Both the position numbers and the translations under genes were made by a program. Under the pieces are notes generated by a model, which was given only the letters and a program-made list of their open reading frames with translations, did not search any database and was not told the DNA's origin. This document shows positions 39,930 through 56,700 of a DNA stretch of 64,000 nucleotides, piece by piece. Position 1 is the stretch's first letter; each line of letters starts with the position of its first letter. The stretch covers positions 10,820,503 through 10,884,502 of the forward strand of contig NW_019211455.1 in the NCBI RefSeq assembly GCF_002443255.2, written 5' to 3'. The DNA is from Varroa destructor (taxonomy: Eukaryota; Arthropoda; Arachnida; Mesostigmata; Varroidae).

Positions 39930-40850
39930 AAGTGAACTCATTTTCTCTGTCACTGTTTACTCAAAATTAGAGTCAAGTGTAGCACTAAATTTTGTGTTCG
40001 TTATAGTTTTCTAGCTTTATCGATCGTTTCAAAGATTATTGGGCATTTTTTTTCACTATCCTCGACAGCCGTACTCCGATAGTACGCTGGACCTTGAAAC
40101 TCTTCGCAAAACACGAGTGCATGTATCACTGTTATCACATTTCTGGAAACTCCCTATGCTATGTACCATCCTTTCAATGAAATTTTGTTGTGCATGCAAC
40201 CCTATACTCATCCTACGCAGTCTGATTAGACTATTTTTGCTATTTAATAAGTTTCGAAGCTGAAACCTCTCGATCGCTTTAAAAATCTTTATTCTGAGTT
40301 TTTTTTTATAGAAAAAAAAGATCATGATGTTTGCGGATATCTACTGTAATACGTGGTGATATTCTTATTTGCTAGTACATCCGTGTGAGTTCTGTTTTTC
40401 ATTCAGGAAGGAAAATGTCCTACCTATCGCTGTTATGAACATTATAGCTTTGCTATCTATTTACCTTATATATGTTCGTTTATGATTCTTATTTTATTAA
40501 CGTCTCAAACATGTTTTGTATTTCTTCTCTATATCTCTTCCTCATCTATCATGTTTAATTATCGTATAGATATACATATCTTTCGACTTAATGAAGCATT
40601 TTTGTTGAATAATTATCTTAGCATGAATCATATGATTTTTATTAAGATAATTTATTTTCATTATGATATCTTGCATGTCGCTCACCTGTTCTGGTTGTTC
40701 GTCTCACGATTTTCTTCACTTGTTATTACAATGATGATAATAATAATAATAATACTAAATTCTGTATATCCTATAATTTTATTCGTTTGGATCTAAGTTA
40801 TCATTCTAAACAAATCATGCCTGTGATCGGTGTGTTGACCATTTTTCAGA

Positions 40851-40906
40851 TTCTCTCTTTCTTTTTTTCTTCATTTCTTTCTCTCGGTCTCTTTCTTTCT
40901 CTTGAT
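40851..40906. repeat. Polypyrimidine tract
   Basis: About 55 bases consisting almost wholly of T and C on the plus strand. No exon was identified next to it, so it is best treated as simple sequence. Confidence 0.7.
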
Positions 40907-43900
40907 CAGTCATTCGTGGTAGCACTAATCGGGCCATCAAAAAAATGATCTGTACGTAAATAGGGCACTGAAATTATTACCCACTTTAGCTGCCCCCTCC
41001 CTCTGTAAATCACGATGTTGGTACCGACAGCTCTTCGTACTGGTATCTGGTTATGGAACGTAATCGTCTTATACATAATGTTCCGGTATCATAAAAACGT
41101 TCGTCGTTATGGTTTTGATATGATTGAATTCACACACACTTTCCCTGGACGCTCTTCCTCTGACTGATTTGTATGAAGATGAATTTAGGTCGTATGCAAA
41201 ACCGTATATGCCTTTTACAGTCAGTGCTAGACATAGTGCATAGTCCCGTGCGACTTGTAAGTCCGCCATTAGATAACATTTCGAATCAACATTTTGCCTA
41301 TTAATCTAAATTATATTAATTCTCAAACGTGTTTGTTGAGTTATTTTTGGCAAAAAATCGAACAGTACCGTTTCTCATTTGTGTAAATTTGTCACTACAG
41401 TAGTTACCTTGGCCAGCCATGTTTGTTTCGTGACCTGTATGTATATGTATTTTTTTTTACTTAGCTGAAATTTTCTCCTCTGGAATTTGAAGTTTACTAC
41501 GGTAGCAGCAATAATCATCATCATCATCAGTAAATATATCGCATCATTACTCCATCGTATTGGCCTTTGCTCTTTAATAATGATACTATTCCATTGTACT
41601 TTTATATACACGCCGTCCACAAATGTACAAAGCTGGACAGCTTTCTCCGTGTATGGATCATTACTACTAGACCACCGCTCTCTGGCGTAGATTTGCCGCA
41701 GATTCCCGCGACTGATACGCGAAAATCAACAGGATTTAGTTAGTATTGTCGTTACACTCTTTTCCGTCGTTGTCTGGTCTGAGGTTGGTTCTATCATTTT
41801 TTTGCAAAAGTTCCTTTGTCATACTTTTCGGCTGAAAGATCGTCCATACATGCACTGCCTAATAGGCAAGATGCTTTATTATAAGACAGTTCTTTACTGA
41901 AGTGTTCATTATTATAGTCGTTAGTTTCGAACGTTTATTAATTCCAAAAAGTCAACATTTTTTCTCTCGGAGTACATCGAACACGGTGCCTTTTGCTGGA
42001 GACTGTTTACCGCGCACAATCTTTTACAATTTGACACCACTATCTTGTCTTGCGTTCACTATTTAAAAAAAAAAACACGAACAAGTTTAAACACGATGAT
42101 CATTATCAGTATCATTGTTTCAAGCTTAAAAACATTAGTTGCTCAAAAAAAAAAAAAAAAAATAGAAAGGTTATTGATTTAAGCGCAGGACGAAAGACAT
42201 GCATAGATAGGATGCTTAGGCAGCATCTCTCGTTCTTGTTATAATACCAGGGTGAGCTAGACTTTGTTCAGCCGCACTCACTATCAGCTAGCGATTCTCA
42301 AGAAACTATACAACTCAAAAAACTCCAGTCTCGTCTCTAGTCCTGGCTAGCCCTGCTGCAAATCTAGTTGGAGTTAAGAGGTATTAGGAAAAATCAAGGT
42401 CAATAATCAAACTCAATGCAACTGAGTTTGGCACGAGCAAAAATGGAATTCCAAGGATGGCGCTAGTTATCATAATTTCGGCTGGCGTTTTCGTCTCTAC
42501 GGCTGGGATAATATAGGCATTAGGGAGAAATAGAATATATATATATTGCACGAGCTCGACGTGGCAGTCTCGGCTGTTTAGCTTATCTCATCTTGAAAAG
42601 CAAAAAAAACAGAGAATTTAATAATATCAAGAAAGAGTGCAGCTATACATTCTGCATCGCAAACATGAGTAAATGCCGCAACCATGAGCCATATTGAAAT
42701 CATCGGTATGGAACATATATTCGGAAATTCTTCACTCCTAAATTGACAACGATCTTTGTTCGCTGCAGCAAGTTTCAAGTAGTTACTGTATCCAACGAAA
42801 AAGTGACGGAACTCTACCGAACTTAAGCGAATATGCTGTCATGCCGCAAAAGCCCACACAAGCAGAATAACTATGAAATTTTAAAAGATTAAATACACCT
42901 GAATTATCCCACATCAAATTGATCACGTGATGCCATACGAAAAAAAACAAAATAACCTTAGTTTAGAACCACTCATTACAGAGATGAAATTTAAGTTGGC
43001 TCAAGTACCATAAAAGTGGTACTAATAATAAAGGAGTTAATTATTTATAATCATATAGCACCCACTAACACATTGTAATCCGGCCTCCTTTTTGCATAGC
43101 GTGCTCGCTTTTATCGTGTTCACCTTTGTAATATCATTGTGTTTCGCTAGACCCAGTCCCCAGTTGTGGCAAGTGCTAGTCCGTTGGTAACCACCCATTA
43201 GACCTTCGAGTATCAATAGCGCCACGTATTTGCCTCTTCAGTGTCGCTGCCTAAATTGTGGTTAGTTCAGTAACAACCGAAAAGAATAGGAGGCCACTAG
43301 AATACGGCGTCCGTTCTTCTATTTCGAGTTGATCTTGTGTTTTGTTGTTGCTAATGCTGCTCATCATGCGCTGTATGGATTATGATAATATTGCCCTTTT
43401 CGTTCAGTCGTCACTTCTAGATATATGTTTAGTTGCTTTGGATGAACTTTTAGTGTTATACCTTTTCCTTAAACTGAGCCGCAGTTACCGATGCCGACAC
43501 GCTTCGTATCTAGGGTGATATACGCGCCGATCTAAAAGAAACCATAATCTCTGATTTCTGAGCCTTGCAAAGCTGTGTCCTACATTGTGATGTTATATGG
43601 ATCCGCGAGCCGCTCGCACACAAACAGGTTCCAGTTAAACTGTAAGCTAAAACTGACTGGTCTTAGTTTAAAGTACCGATTTTAAGGTAATTCAGAGGCT
43701 GTATGTGTGCGAGTTCGCCAACGCGATGCTCAACGGTGCAGGCTGTAATTGCCATTTCTACGGCACTGACCAGTGGAAAACTGCAAAATTATTATTGTGA
43801 GAATTCTTTGGATGAGTCGGACGTCTTGCTGCGGCATTTTCGGCTACGCTTGACACGCGCATGACAAACCCTAGTCCGTTGTTAAATATATAGTAAATAT

Positions 43901-44125
43901 AGCACACTCCTAAATGTCACACGCTAGAAAAGTTCCGTCGTTTGAGCATAGCGAGCATTGAGCAGAAACCCTTCTAACAAGTAAATGATCTCTTTCCAAA
44001 TCCCCCCCCCCGCTCCCCCTCCAGTCTAATCATCTGTTACAATCAAGTTCTGGTTCCTCGTTACACAATAGCAGTTGTCCGTCGTGGGTTCGTCTTAATC
44101 TTGCTTGAGAGTCAGTTAGTTTTTG

Positions 44126-44131
44126 TTTATT
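44126..44131 (-). terminator. Candidate poly(A) signal of the Src gene
   Basis: AATAAA on the minus strand about 690 bases past the Src stop codon. I saw no nearer one on that strand. The first 300 bases after the stop are GC-rich like a retained 3' UTR. Confidence 0.4.
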
Positions 44132-44817
44132 TTCTGATCTACCATAGCAAGATCATGTGCGCCACATACTCGTCGATTTCAGGGAGCCGACCGCCTAGCG
44201 CTATTGAGTGGTCTAAATAATTTGAAATTAAATCATCTTCAAAATATGAGATACAACGAATCCAGAACAACCGTCATCCTATTAAATTAGTAAGTTCACA
44301 TATCAAATATGATTAATATTGCCGTATCTATCTATAGGTGAAGGATACAGGACTAAGGCAAAATAAAGGATCGCTTTTGAGAATGCTTTCGCACAAGTTT
44401 ATCGACATTTCCCGGTACACGAACGACGAAAGAACTAATCATTCGATTATTGCTGATATAGTCATTTTTGGCCAATAGCCATGACAAAGAAAAGTCGAAA
44501 GAATCACGCTTTGCATTTAGACACACTTTTTGATGGCCGGTGCCTCTTGGGCAGAGTCAGAAGATCCCATAGAATGTTAGACCAAAGTCCTCCTCTTCTT
44601 TGTTATCAGCGATCACAGCCGGTATGGCCTTACCTGTCGAATGTATGCACGCCGAATCGTTATTTTGCAGAAGTGGAGCGTTCCCAACCGACGGGGTGAT
44701 AGCTGAGTGCAGCGAGGACCGTGTCACGGAATGGGACATTATGGGTTTGAGCCCAGACAGAGAGGGCGGTGCCAAGGGCCTAGGTTGATCGCAGCCGGCA
44801 CGTCCGGCAGCCTCAGG

Positions 44818-47886
<3,069 letters not shown>

Positions 47887-48458
47887 CTTGGCTCGCTTTG
47901 GCTAGCTTATTTATCCCTAATTGTTTTAGGAACGGAAAAAGTTACCACTATAGCTATTCTCGACAGACTCGTCTTGGTGCATTCAACTTATATTCTCCGC
48001 TGAGAAAATAAAGTCGGAAAAGTTATCACAGGCCACGGCTCCGCTGGTTGGAAAAGTAGCAATCAAAAGCTTCGTCGTTGACGCTAGGTTGCACTCTGCA
48101 CTTGATTATGCTAATGGCAGTTGTGCAACCTCAACGATACCAGGGGCGGGACGCAGTGGAGTGAGGCGTTCGGCAGCTGTCACCACCTGGGGGGGGGTGG
48201 GAGGTCTACAACGACGCTCAAGGCCCCCAGTGCCGTCTGAAATTGAAAAAGAAAAGGTTACGAATACGTTTGGAAATACGCTACAGTGACTAACGCTAAC
48301 TATATAGTAATACAGCTAAATTTTGTTAGTATGAATTTCAACAGGCACAAATATCTGACAAATGCTAAAACACAAACCTCACACGTCTTTTCGCATTCAT
48401 GCCGGCGCCAACGCTCACGTTAAATCATGGGGATTCTCAAAGCCTCTTTTACAAATTG

Positions 48459-48463
<5 letters not shown>

Positions 48464-48507
<44 letters not shown>
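48464..48507. repeat. (AT)n microsatellite
   Basis: About 44 bases of pure AT dinucleotide. Confidence 0.95.
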
Positions 48508-51500
48508 CCGTAGGCGGAGCTTGAAACAATCCTTCTTTTATAAAAAAAGTACTTAAGCGTGACTACCTAAATCTGAGATACGAGTCCATCATGTTTAATA
48601 TTTCAGCCGGTCCCATACATGTCGTAAAAGACCATTCAAAAAGTACCTAAGGCTGCCACCATTACTGCACAATTCGTTGGCTTGTAAGATGACATCAACT
48701 AGATAAAATGATTCTTACCTATCTAGAAACAGCATTTCTTCTTTACTAGGCAATCGCTTCTGATCCACATATTAATTTAACGCAAGTAATCGATTAAATC
48801 GTGCTTAATGCGTCAGATTACTATGCCTTGTAATAACATGCCTGAGTTGAGGCCCATAGCCCATCTACTCACATACTCAATTTTTGGGTGCGGTTGTTTA
48901 GCCCGTTTCACAGGGCTATACGATCGAAAAACCGCAGCTACCATGAAAACGTTTGTTTACTGCATATTGGCGCACGCGCTCTAGACTGGGGATTGGACGT
49001 ACGCACGCTATCTCTCGCCGTCTGAAGCAGCGCTTAACGCCAGTATTGAATGTAAACTCAAAACATATAGTGGCCACCGTCGACTACACACCAGTTTGAT
49101 AGGTAAAACAACGAACGCTGAACAAAACAGGGCCACATTCATACACAGTTGCCCGGCATTGGCTGAAGGTCAACAACAAGAAGATTTCATTAAAATTAAT
49201 GATTGTTGTAACGCATCGAACAGGATTCGATGCATTGGCAAGAAGACAGAGGGCGCCTTTTGCCTACTTACTACTTTATCTACCCCACATTTTTGATCCC
49301 ATGTATAAATTTCAGCGAACTGTGCTCGAGCTGCCGTTCACTGAGCACACGAAAACAACTTACCGGGAAAATATTACATTGTGCACTTTGAAAAAAAGCG
49401 CTGACAACAAGAACATATATTCGTCATTCAATACCAGCATTTGATCAACATCCATATCTGCAGAGAGCTGTTAGAGCTTCTCTACTACGGTATTATTTTA
49501 TTCAAATGTGTTAAGAGAGCTGAATTCAATAGGTTTAATCCAAAATCCAAAAGTTGAAAGAAAAAAACCTACTCTATGAGTTGAAATAGCTTCAGAGTTA
49601 TGTTGACTACGATCACGAAATATTATTAGCTAATGAAAGCTCAATAATTTAAAAATATTTTTTTGTGCTATTCAGCTACAAAGATATGCAGCTATGCAAC
49701 CGTTTTCAAATATATTTGAGACCGAAATACGGTTAACACAACTACAGTAAAAATCACTAACTGACAACAATGCATGAATGCTTCTATAGTAATGCCCAAA
49801 GCGATTCCAACGCCACAAGCACTTCAGGCCGAAGACTAGCTATGGGCCTTTGAATGTACGCCTTGTCTTATTTAGTTTGGCTGTTCTAAAAAGGATTTCT
49901 AAATATCAGAGGCATTAAAAAGGAAAACACACTTACGAAGAAGGGTTGATTGAAAGGAGGCATTTGCTATGTGGGTGAGCAGAAATCAACATTTCTATTA
50001 CATACTGATTATAGATATACTGAATGCGTGTACACACTACAAAGTACGGGGAAAATAGCTCATCTGTTGTTGATATTTCGTTTGTTGCAATTTTCGCACA
50101 TCTGTTAACTTCAGTTGCTTTATGTTTACCCAATTTCTGAGACTCGTGTAGCTTTAAAGGAAAACACGTTAGGCATTCTATAAAGTTATGCATTACCACA
50201 GCAATTTGTATGTGGACATTGATAGATAACTCAGCTGAGAGAAGCTATCCAATACTTTGTATTGTAACTATAGGTTTGTTTGTTCTACTCTTCAGACCTC
50301 AACGGGCTATATCACTCCGGACAGTAGCTCATTTTAAGTTCCTGATCATTCATCTGCATTAGCTCACCGTTCTCAATCAATATTACTCTTTTTCATGAAT
50401 ATTTTTTTTTACCAAAATTTGGCTTTCGACAAAAATTTGCTTTTCTGACATTTAAATGTCGGTCACATGTTGGTAACTGCCACAAAGCCATGTTTTCTTT
50501 CAAGGTAAGCAAAAGAAAAAACTCAACTACAACAGTGTACTCGTTTTCTGCGTAAGAGTGTGAAGTATTTTGATGCACAGCAGATTTTCTTTTCAGCGAC
50601 GTCTCCATCAGGTTGCGCCCGCGTCTTGCAATATTGCTCGACAAGCGCGCTCTACTCAAATGTAAACAATTCGACCACTGAACAATTAATGATGTGCTAG
50701 AACCATTTGTTTAGCTAACAGGTTCCTCGTTCGAGTTTGACTTATTCCTTGTATCCAACATAATCCTCGTCCTCCTCAATCTTTTGTCGAATTCAGCAAG
50801 AAACAGGACTGCCACCGGTACCATGATATGGGCTCCAAATGACAAAAGATGAAACGCTTGTGTATCGACTAGACAGTGAATAAGTGGGTGGAAGTGTTCA
50901 TTGACCCAGTAAAAGTACTGATTGATATCTTCCTACTATAGTTCGCCTTAGCAGTGTGTCGGTGTTGCTTAGACTCATGGACATTTGACGGTCGGGTATA
51001 GCCAAAAGTCGGGAATCACAAGTTTATCTGAAATCGTCTTGAAGGCGCAAAAGAAGGCGTTCATTTGTTCCACCATATTGCTGAGATGTATGTTGCGCCG
51101 AACGAGATCTATTCCTGTCACAAACGTTGGCTTACTTACCTGTCACACTTAGGGTCGGTATTTGTCATCAGTAGACTGTAAATTTTTAACCGGCAAGCCG
51201 AGGTCTGATATCCAAGTACAACTTACCGGAACGCATTGAGTTATCTGTAATAAACAACATTTTGATCTGCACCAGAAGATCAAATTGTCTCGCTTCGTCT
51301 TCTTTTTAAAGCGAAGTGGAACGCCTGATATTTTCCGAATTTTTGCAGTAATGTATGGCGCAAACTACGGAAAACACTCTGAAGATAAGTACCCTTTTAG
51401 GTTATTTGCAAAAAAGTAATAAGTAATAGTTCGAACTGCATACTGGAGGGGCCATTTGCACTAGGCCAGAACAGAGGCATCTCAGCCAAAACTAGTTTTC

Positions 51501-53464
51501 CTTTGTGCTTAACATTAAGGCCAGGGAGTATTTTCATGAGTGTTGTATTTTAGGATCTTTCAAACAGATAGGACTGTTTTACTACACAATCAATATATTT
51601 TGGTAGAAAAGTTAATCATGTATGGAAAGGGTCGGCGCTGTGTTTCTCACGCGAACCCTGGTCGCTGTTTCGTTCTCACTTCACGTCGGTTTATTGATAA
51701 AATTGTAAACCGAGCAACGTGATTCACTTGAACAAGCGGTTCAGCGTGAACCCGACAGCCTGGTATCACCCTAAATTGTTAAGGGCCACTTAATTCATAC
51801 GTTCATCTGAATTTTACATCTCAGCTAATTACGTGCTAATTCCCTCTTATTCAGATAATAGTAAATCCTACTATAGTACAGAAACAGATTTACTAATAAA
51901 AACCTGCTGCTATGTACGTTATTAATTGTGCCCTCTTTTATTTCAGTAGCTGAGGTAACATAATTATCATTGGGTACATTTCATCCGAAAAGCGCGCCAA
52001 AATTCGAGGCGGAGCCGACCGCTGTACCATTCATTGTAGCTCAAGCCAATATAGGCTTCTGATATTCGTTCTCTGAAAAGAATAGTTAAAGGCTTCCATA
52101 TCAATACCCGAGTAAACTCGATCTGTTCAGGTCCCGCAACTGCTATATTTGCCATAAGTACATATTTCTACGACTAGAAGTCATAACATATCCATCGCTA
52201 TCGCAATAACGAAGTGTGATAACAAAGCAAATATTGCAATACAAGTGTAGTAGTGAAGTAACTGTCGGCTTCGTAATGCTTTGTAGCATTCGAGTCTTTC
52301 CGGTTGTTGTTGTTGTCGCTACTGCTGCTGACGTCGGTTCTACCTCGTCGTCATGCGCGATGAATAACATTTTAATCAGCTTCTCTATGTCTATCTCACT
52401 ATAGGCCTGTTATTTGCTCTGTCTGCCGGCAGAAGGACGTTCATCCGCAGAGGTCGTCTCCGATGAATAGCCTCTCACAATGAAACATAACAAGCCTGCA
52501 AAGCAGATGGAGCACACGGCGCGCCTGCGGCGCGATAGTACTATTTCCAAACAAGGAACCTCACCTAGCTCGACCCCTTAGCTGTTCAGCTATACCTCGT
52601 AAGATAACAACAACTTTGTCATACATAAAAGCAGACAAGTTAACATAATGATAGTGATGTGTCTAGAAAAGTGGAAAGAAAACGAAGTAGCAACATTAGA
52701 ACAACTTGCTAGTCGACTCCCTTGCAAGCAGCTTTACTACGAACGCGAACCAGCTGATGGCATACGTGAAGCGCCGCTGTTGCTGCCGGTCAACGCAGCA
52801 GCAAAGGAACTGGGAAAACGCAACGGGACTGGGCAGGGAGAGCTAGATGAGCCAAAATCAACGGAGCGAATCAACGAAGATGTCGGATAGGCAGCACACT
52901 ATCGTCACCACAGCTGGCAAATAATTCACAGATACAAATACAACAGCACAATGTGCTGTGCCGTTGTTACAATTGTTACTGTCCGGTAGGGCTAAGACGA
53001 TAGGCACCCAATGCTGCCACGGCTTCCACCCGCTACAGCAAATGCTTTAACTTTAGCAGTCACAGGTCATAACCATTGGACGCGGAGGATAACAAGACGA
53101 CCCCTTTTTCCTCCTCCATCGCTTTCAGCACCATTAAAACTGCCAGCCTTCGTCGAACCTTAAAGACGTTGCTAGATGCTAAAGAATATAGTGTAGTTAG
53201 CACAGGCGCCATAGTTTGCTTGGCCATGTAAGCAGCACAAGTAACCATCATAAGCGTCGGGAGTAAAGAAAAGGAAAGAAAAAAGAGCTTATTACAATAA
53301 GAAAAATCCAGGAGTTTTAGCCCAACACCAACCCCAGTTACCTTCTACCGGCTAAACAAATACACAATAAATATCGGGGTACCGTATATTCGTTTTAGCT
53401 TTGCCAAATTTTAGGCAAACATGACTTTTAACTAATCACCCCGATTTTATTATACCTTTACATG

Positions 53465-53467
<3 letters not shown>

Positions 53468-53527
<60 letters not shown>
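53468..53527. repeat. (AT)n microsatellite, longest in the window
   Basis: About 60 bases of pure AT dinucleotide, the longest simple array here. Confidence 0.95.
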
Positions 53528-53528
<1 letters not shown>

Positions 53529-53684
53529 CCTTTATTAAGAATTGTACCAACGAAACGAACGACAAGATTCATATACTTCCGAAGTATTTTTTTAATCTCT
53601 AAAAGCACTATTCAGCCTGATAAGACCGTCACTTCAGAAATAAGCTTCATTTTTAAACAAATTTGGTACAATACAATATAAAAA

Positions 53685-53712
53685 TACGAGGTGTGCCTAA
53701 AAAAACTACGCC
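53685..53712 (+). mobile_element. Possible mariner-type terminal inverted repeat, single end
   Basis: TACGAGGTGTGCCTAAAAAA resembles the TA plus CGAGGTGTG-type ends I recall for Tc1/mariner elements. No transposase frame and no matching opposite end were found within 2 kb. At best it is a solo remnant. Confidence 0.25.
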
Positions 53713-56700
53713 AGTATTCTAGAGTATGATACAAAACGAAGTTCCGGAAGATCTCGGTCCAGTTTTAACTGAGCAGTCGTTTTTCTGTAAGTCACTTTTA
53801 AAAATGTACGTGTATTGATCTGATCAATCCTTACTGAGATGGCATGCACTTAGTCCATCAGAGAAGTTCAACGAACGTTTGTACTTTTTTAAAATCTATT
53901 TTGTAGCGTCTTTGAAGAATTATGTCGCATACCCTTAACTGCGTTTAAAATTCACTGCGGAAGAATCTTTAGCATGTTCGAAATGTAACAACTCCAAACA
54001 CCCTCTGGGCACTAGGATAGTACTGAATCTGAAATGGACGGTTTCATTCTAAATATTTTGTTTAATTCCACGTATTGAAGCGTCACCACATCGCCAATGA
54101 AAAATCTATGCTTAATTGTCTCATTTTTTTAACCGTTTAACGCATTCCTAAATTCATTTGAGGTTCAACTGGAATAGGTTCACAAGCGTCAGTAAATACA
54201 GCGTTAAGCAACAGATGGGCTACGAATCACTCGTTTGTGCCACTGATGATTTCATAAGAACATCGTTCACATAAAAAAACTATAATAACGTTTTCCATGG
54301 GCGTTTTCAAAGACTTAAACGTTTAATTAATATGTTTTCCCGAGTTTCTTCCCGGTCTTAAGATCTTCACTCAAATCGTATACGGAACGTAGGGTGATTT
54401 GTTTGATGTATGCTCGTCATGCAGGTGCTACTAGATTGTTAACATTCAAAACCCCTGTGTAATTCATCTCCTCCGACAGACACATTTATCTACCGGAAGA
54501 ATAAACCAAAAAATAAAGCTGTGTCACGTGTGTCCACCATAAACCGTACAGGTGTTATGTAATCAATACAGCGTTTGCTATAGTCACTTGGCCAGCAAAA
54601 GATGTAAATATTTCTGATGATAACTGCATACCCTGCCAATCAGTTTGGTCGAATACGCTGGCGGTCGGTCCTCACTCATAACTTCATTTCATTTGTATAC
54701 GAATACTAACACCTTCAAATCTGAACCAGTCTAATCAGATCTAGTACCCAGTTGCGGGACTTTCGAGCGGAATCGTTTCATTGTTAAAGTTTAACTGATT
54801 GATCACTGCTGATTGGTATTAATTTGGCGGTGATTCTCGTGAGTCATACGCGCGACTGGGAAAATGTTTTGACTTTCTAAATGAGATTCGATCACTGTTT
54901 ATAAATATGCGACGGTTTTGTGGGACGCCATGCTTATGAAAAATGTAGTGTCCGTTCTTATTATAGGCATAGGTTCAATCGTAGATGGATGTTGTTACTA
55001 TATAGAGGTAGCCCGTGAAGCGCATAATACCCATGTTAGTTCTGACCGTACGAAAACGGTATAATGCCTATTGACTGGCAGAAGGGTGATATACACGCAA
55101 ATTTCAGACTGAAACTGGTATCGTTCGATGAATAAATAACAAAACGAGGGGTAATGATATTCTTAACACCTGCTAATCAAAGAGTGAAAAAATCGTTTTA
55201 ATAAAAGCGCCAAAACAACTACTCTAGTTATTAAGAATCCTGTTTTCAGCATCGGGTTAAATTTGGAGCTTATCATTTGATAGCCATAATGGTTAGTTAG
55301 TTGTACAAGTTGCTCCATGGCGCTGTATAGTAAAAAGAGAATTCAATGGAATATATGGTGAGTAATGGTTTCGGCTGAGGTAGGTGCAATCGTCAGGCCC
55401 GCCACAATCGGTCCACATAAAATAGGATTTTTCCTAATAAGATCCGACCATACGCAAAAATATTAGTTAATTGCTTAATAAAAACATATGCTAGCTACCC
55501 TACTACAAAAAATAATATTTCTTTGCGTGAATAGAGCAAATATGCTCATCTACAAAACTAATGGACCCGCTGGTGATACAATCGTGTGTCGTTCTAACAT
55601 GTTTTTTAATGATGTCATTGCTACTAGAGCTTTATTATTATTATTACTCTTATATTATACCGCTGTCGTCACCGCCATGAAAACTGCCGCCATACAGATG
55701 AAATATGTAGAAAATAATTTTGCTATGTACTGCATCTGGAGTTATACTCTGTTAACTGCTACAATGGCTACTTAGTTTGTGCTTAATAGATCTTAGCCGA
55801 ATACTAGTTGGGCTAATTGAAAAAGAAAATAAATTTTTCATCTTCTGTTGTAATCATACTGTACCCAGTTATGTCCACTGAAGTTGTGGGCTGATATTCT
55901 GTCGTTAAAAAGTAAGAAACTTATTCGTAATAGAAAATTAAATCAAATACAAAATCGTAACGCCATGCGGTGTGTTACTGTTTTGCCTCGCCTGCTAATT
56001 TTCGACGCAGATTTCTAGCTTGAGATTACTGCACAGTTGATGACAGGCAACATTGTTGCGGAAATAAATAATATACAAGTACTGTTTGAGGTACAGGTAT
56101 TGGGTTACGAGTTACTGATACAGAAATAACAATAGTAATACAATGAACATACCAATAAAACGATCAAGGGCCTAGGTTAGATTTCTTAGCACGAGAGTGT
56201 ATGTCTCGCTAAGGATACAACTTGTTCTTGCTAAGCATCTGCACACCAACTTTCGTGGTCAATACGTTAATTAAAACATCCTCATTGACCCTAATTAATT
56301 AAACTGAAAATTTAGAGAAGCCAGACTAATACATATAACAGCCTCAGAGAAAAATTTGATACAGAGATAAGCATATTCCATGTTCAAATATTTTCATTCG
56401 AAAAATATAAGGTAACTTACTCTTAGCCCTTTTGTTCTTATATAGAATCGAACTGTCATCAATTTTGCGCAAAAATGTAGGTGCTAATATTCTGAGTAAC
56501 AAGCCACTACCTAATCCCAATCCAGTTAGTGACTTTTAAGAATTTTGTCGGCGAAATGTGAGACCTAATATTTGGTATCACGTACAAATGTTTATGTTAT
56601 AGTTAAAGCAAATGAGACACTGGCGTTTTTAGTTTTGCCAGCTTGTTACAGTCAGATTGAAATAAAATACTTTCGTTTGAGGGCGCGAGTTCTGCCTGCG

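Larger units (their letters stand above)
35290..44100. other. AT-rich gene desert downstream of Src
   Basis: Nearly 9 kb rich in TA microsatellites, ATA and TCA trinucleotide runs and a polypyrimidine tract (about 40851-40906). Open frames are short and AT-driven. I see no recognisable gene or transposon domain. Confidence 0.65.

Noticed and set aside
44557..44775. Open minus-strand frame just past the Src stop
   Set aside because: Lies directly after the Src stop in what must be its 3' UTR; no acceptor supports an alternative terminal exon.
51130..51240. Two minus-strand acceptor/donor pairs separated by a 51-base putative intron
   Set aside because: The implied exons are tiny and do not extend into a coding frame on either side; they may be Src 5' noncoding exons, but this cannot be shown.
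52648..52890. Glu/Lys-rich 80-codon plus-strand frame
   Set aside because: Purines are equally high at codon positions 1 and 3, so the charged look follows from a purine-rich strand.
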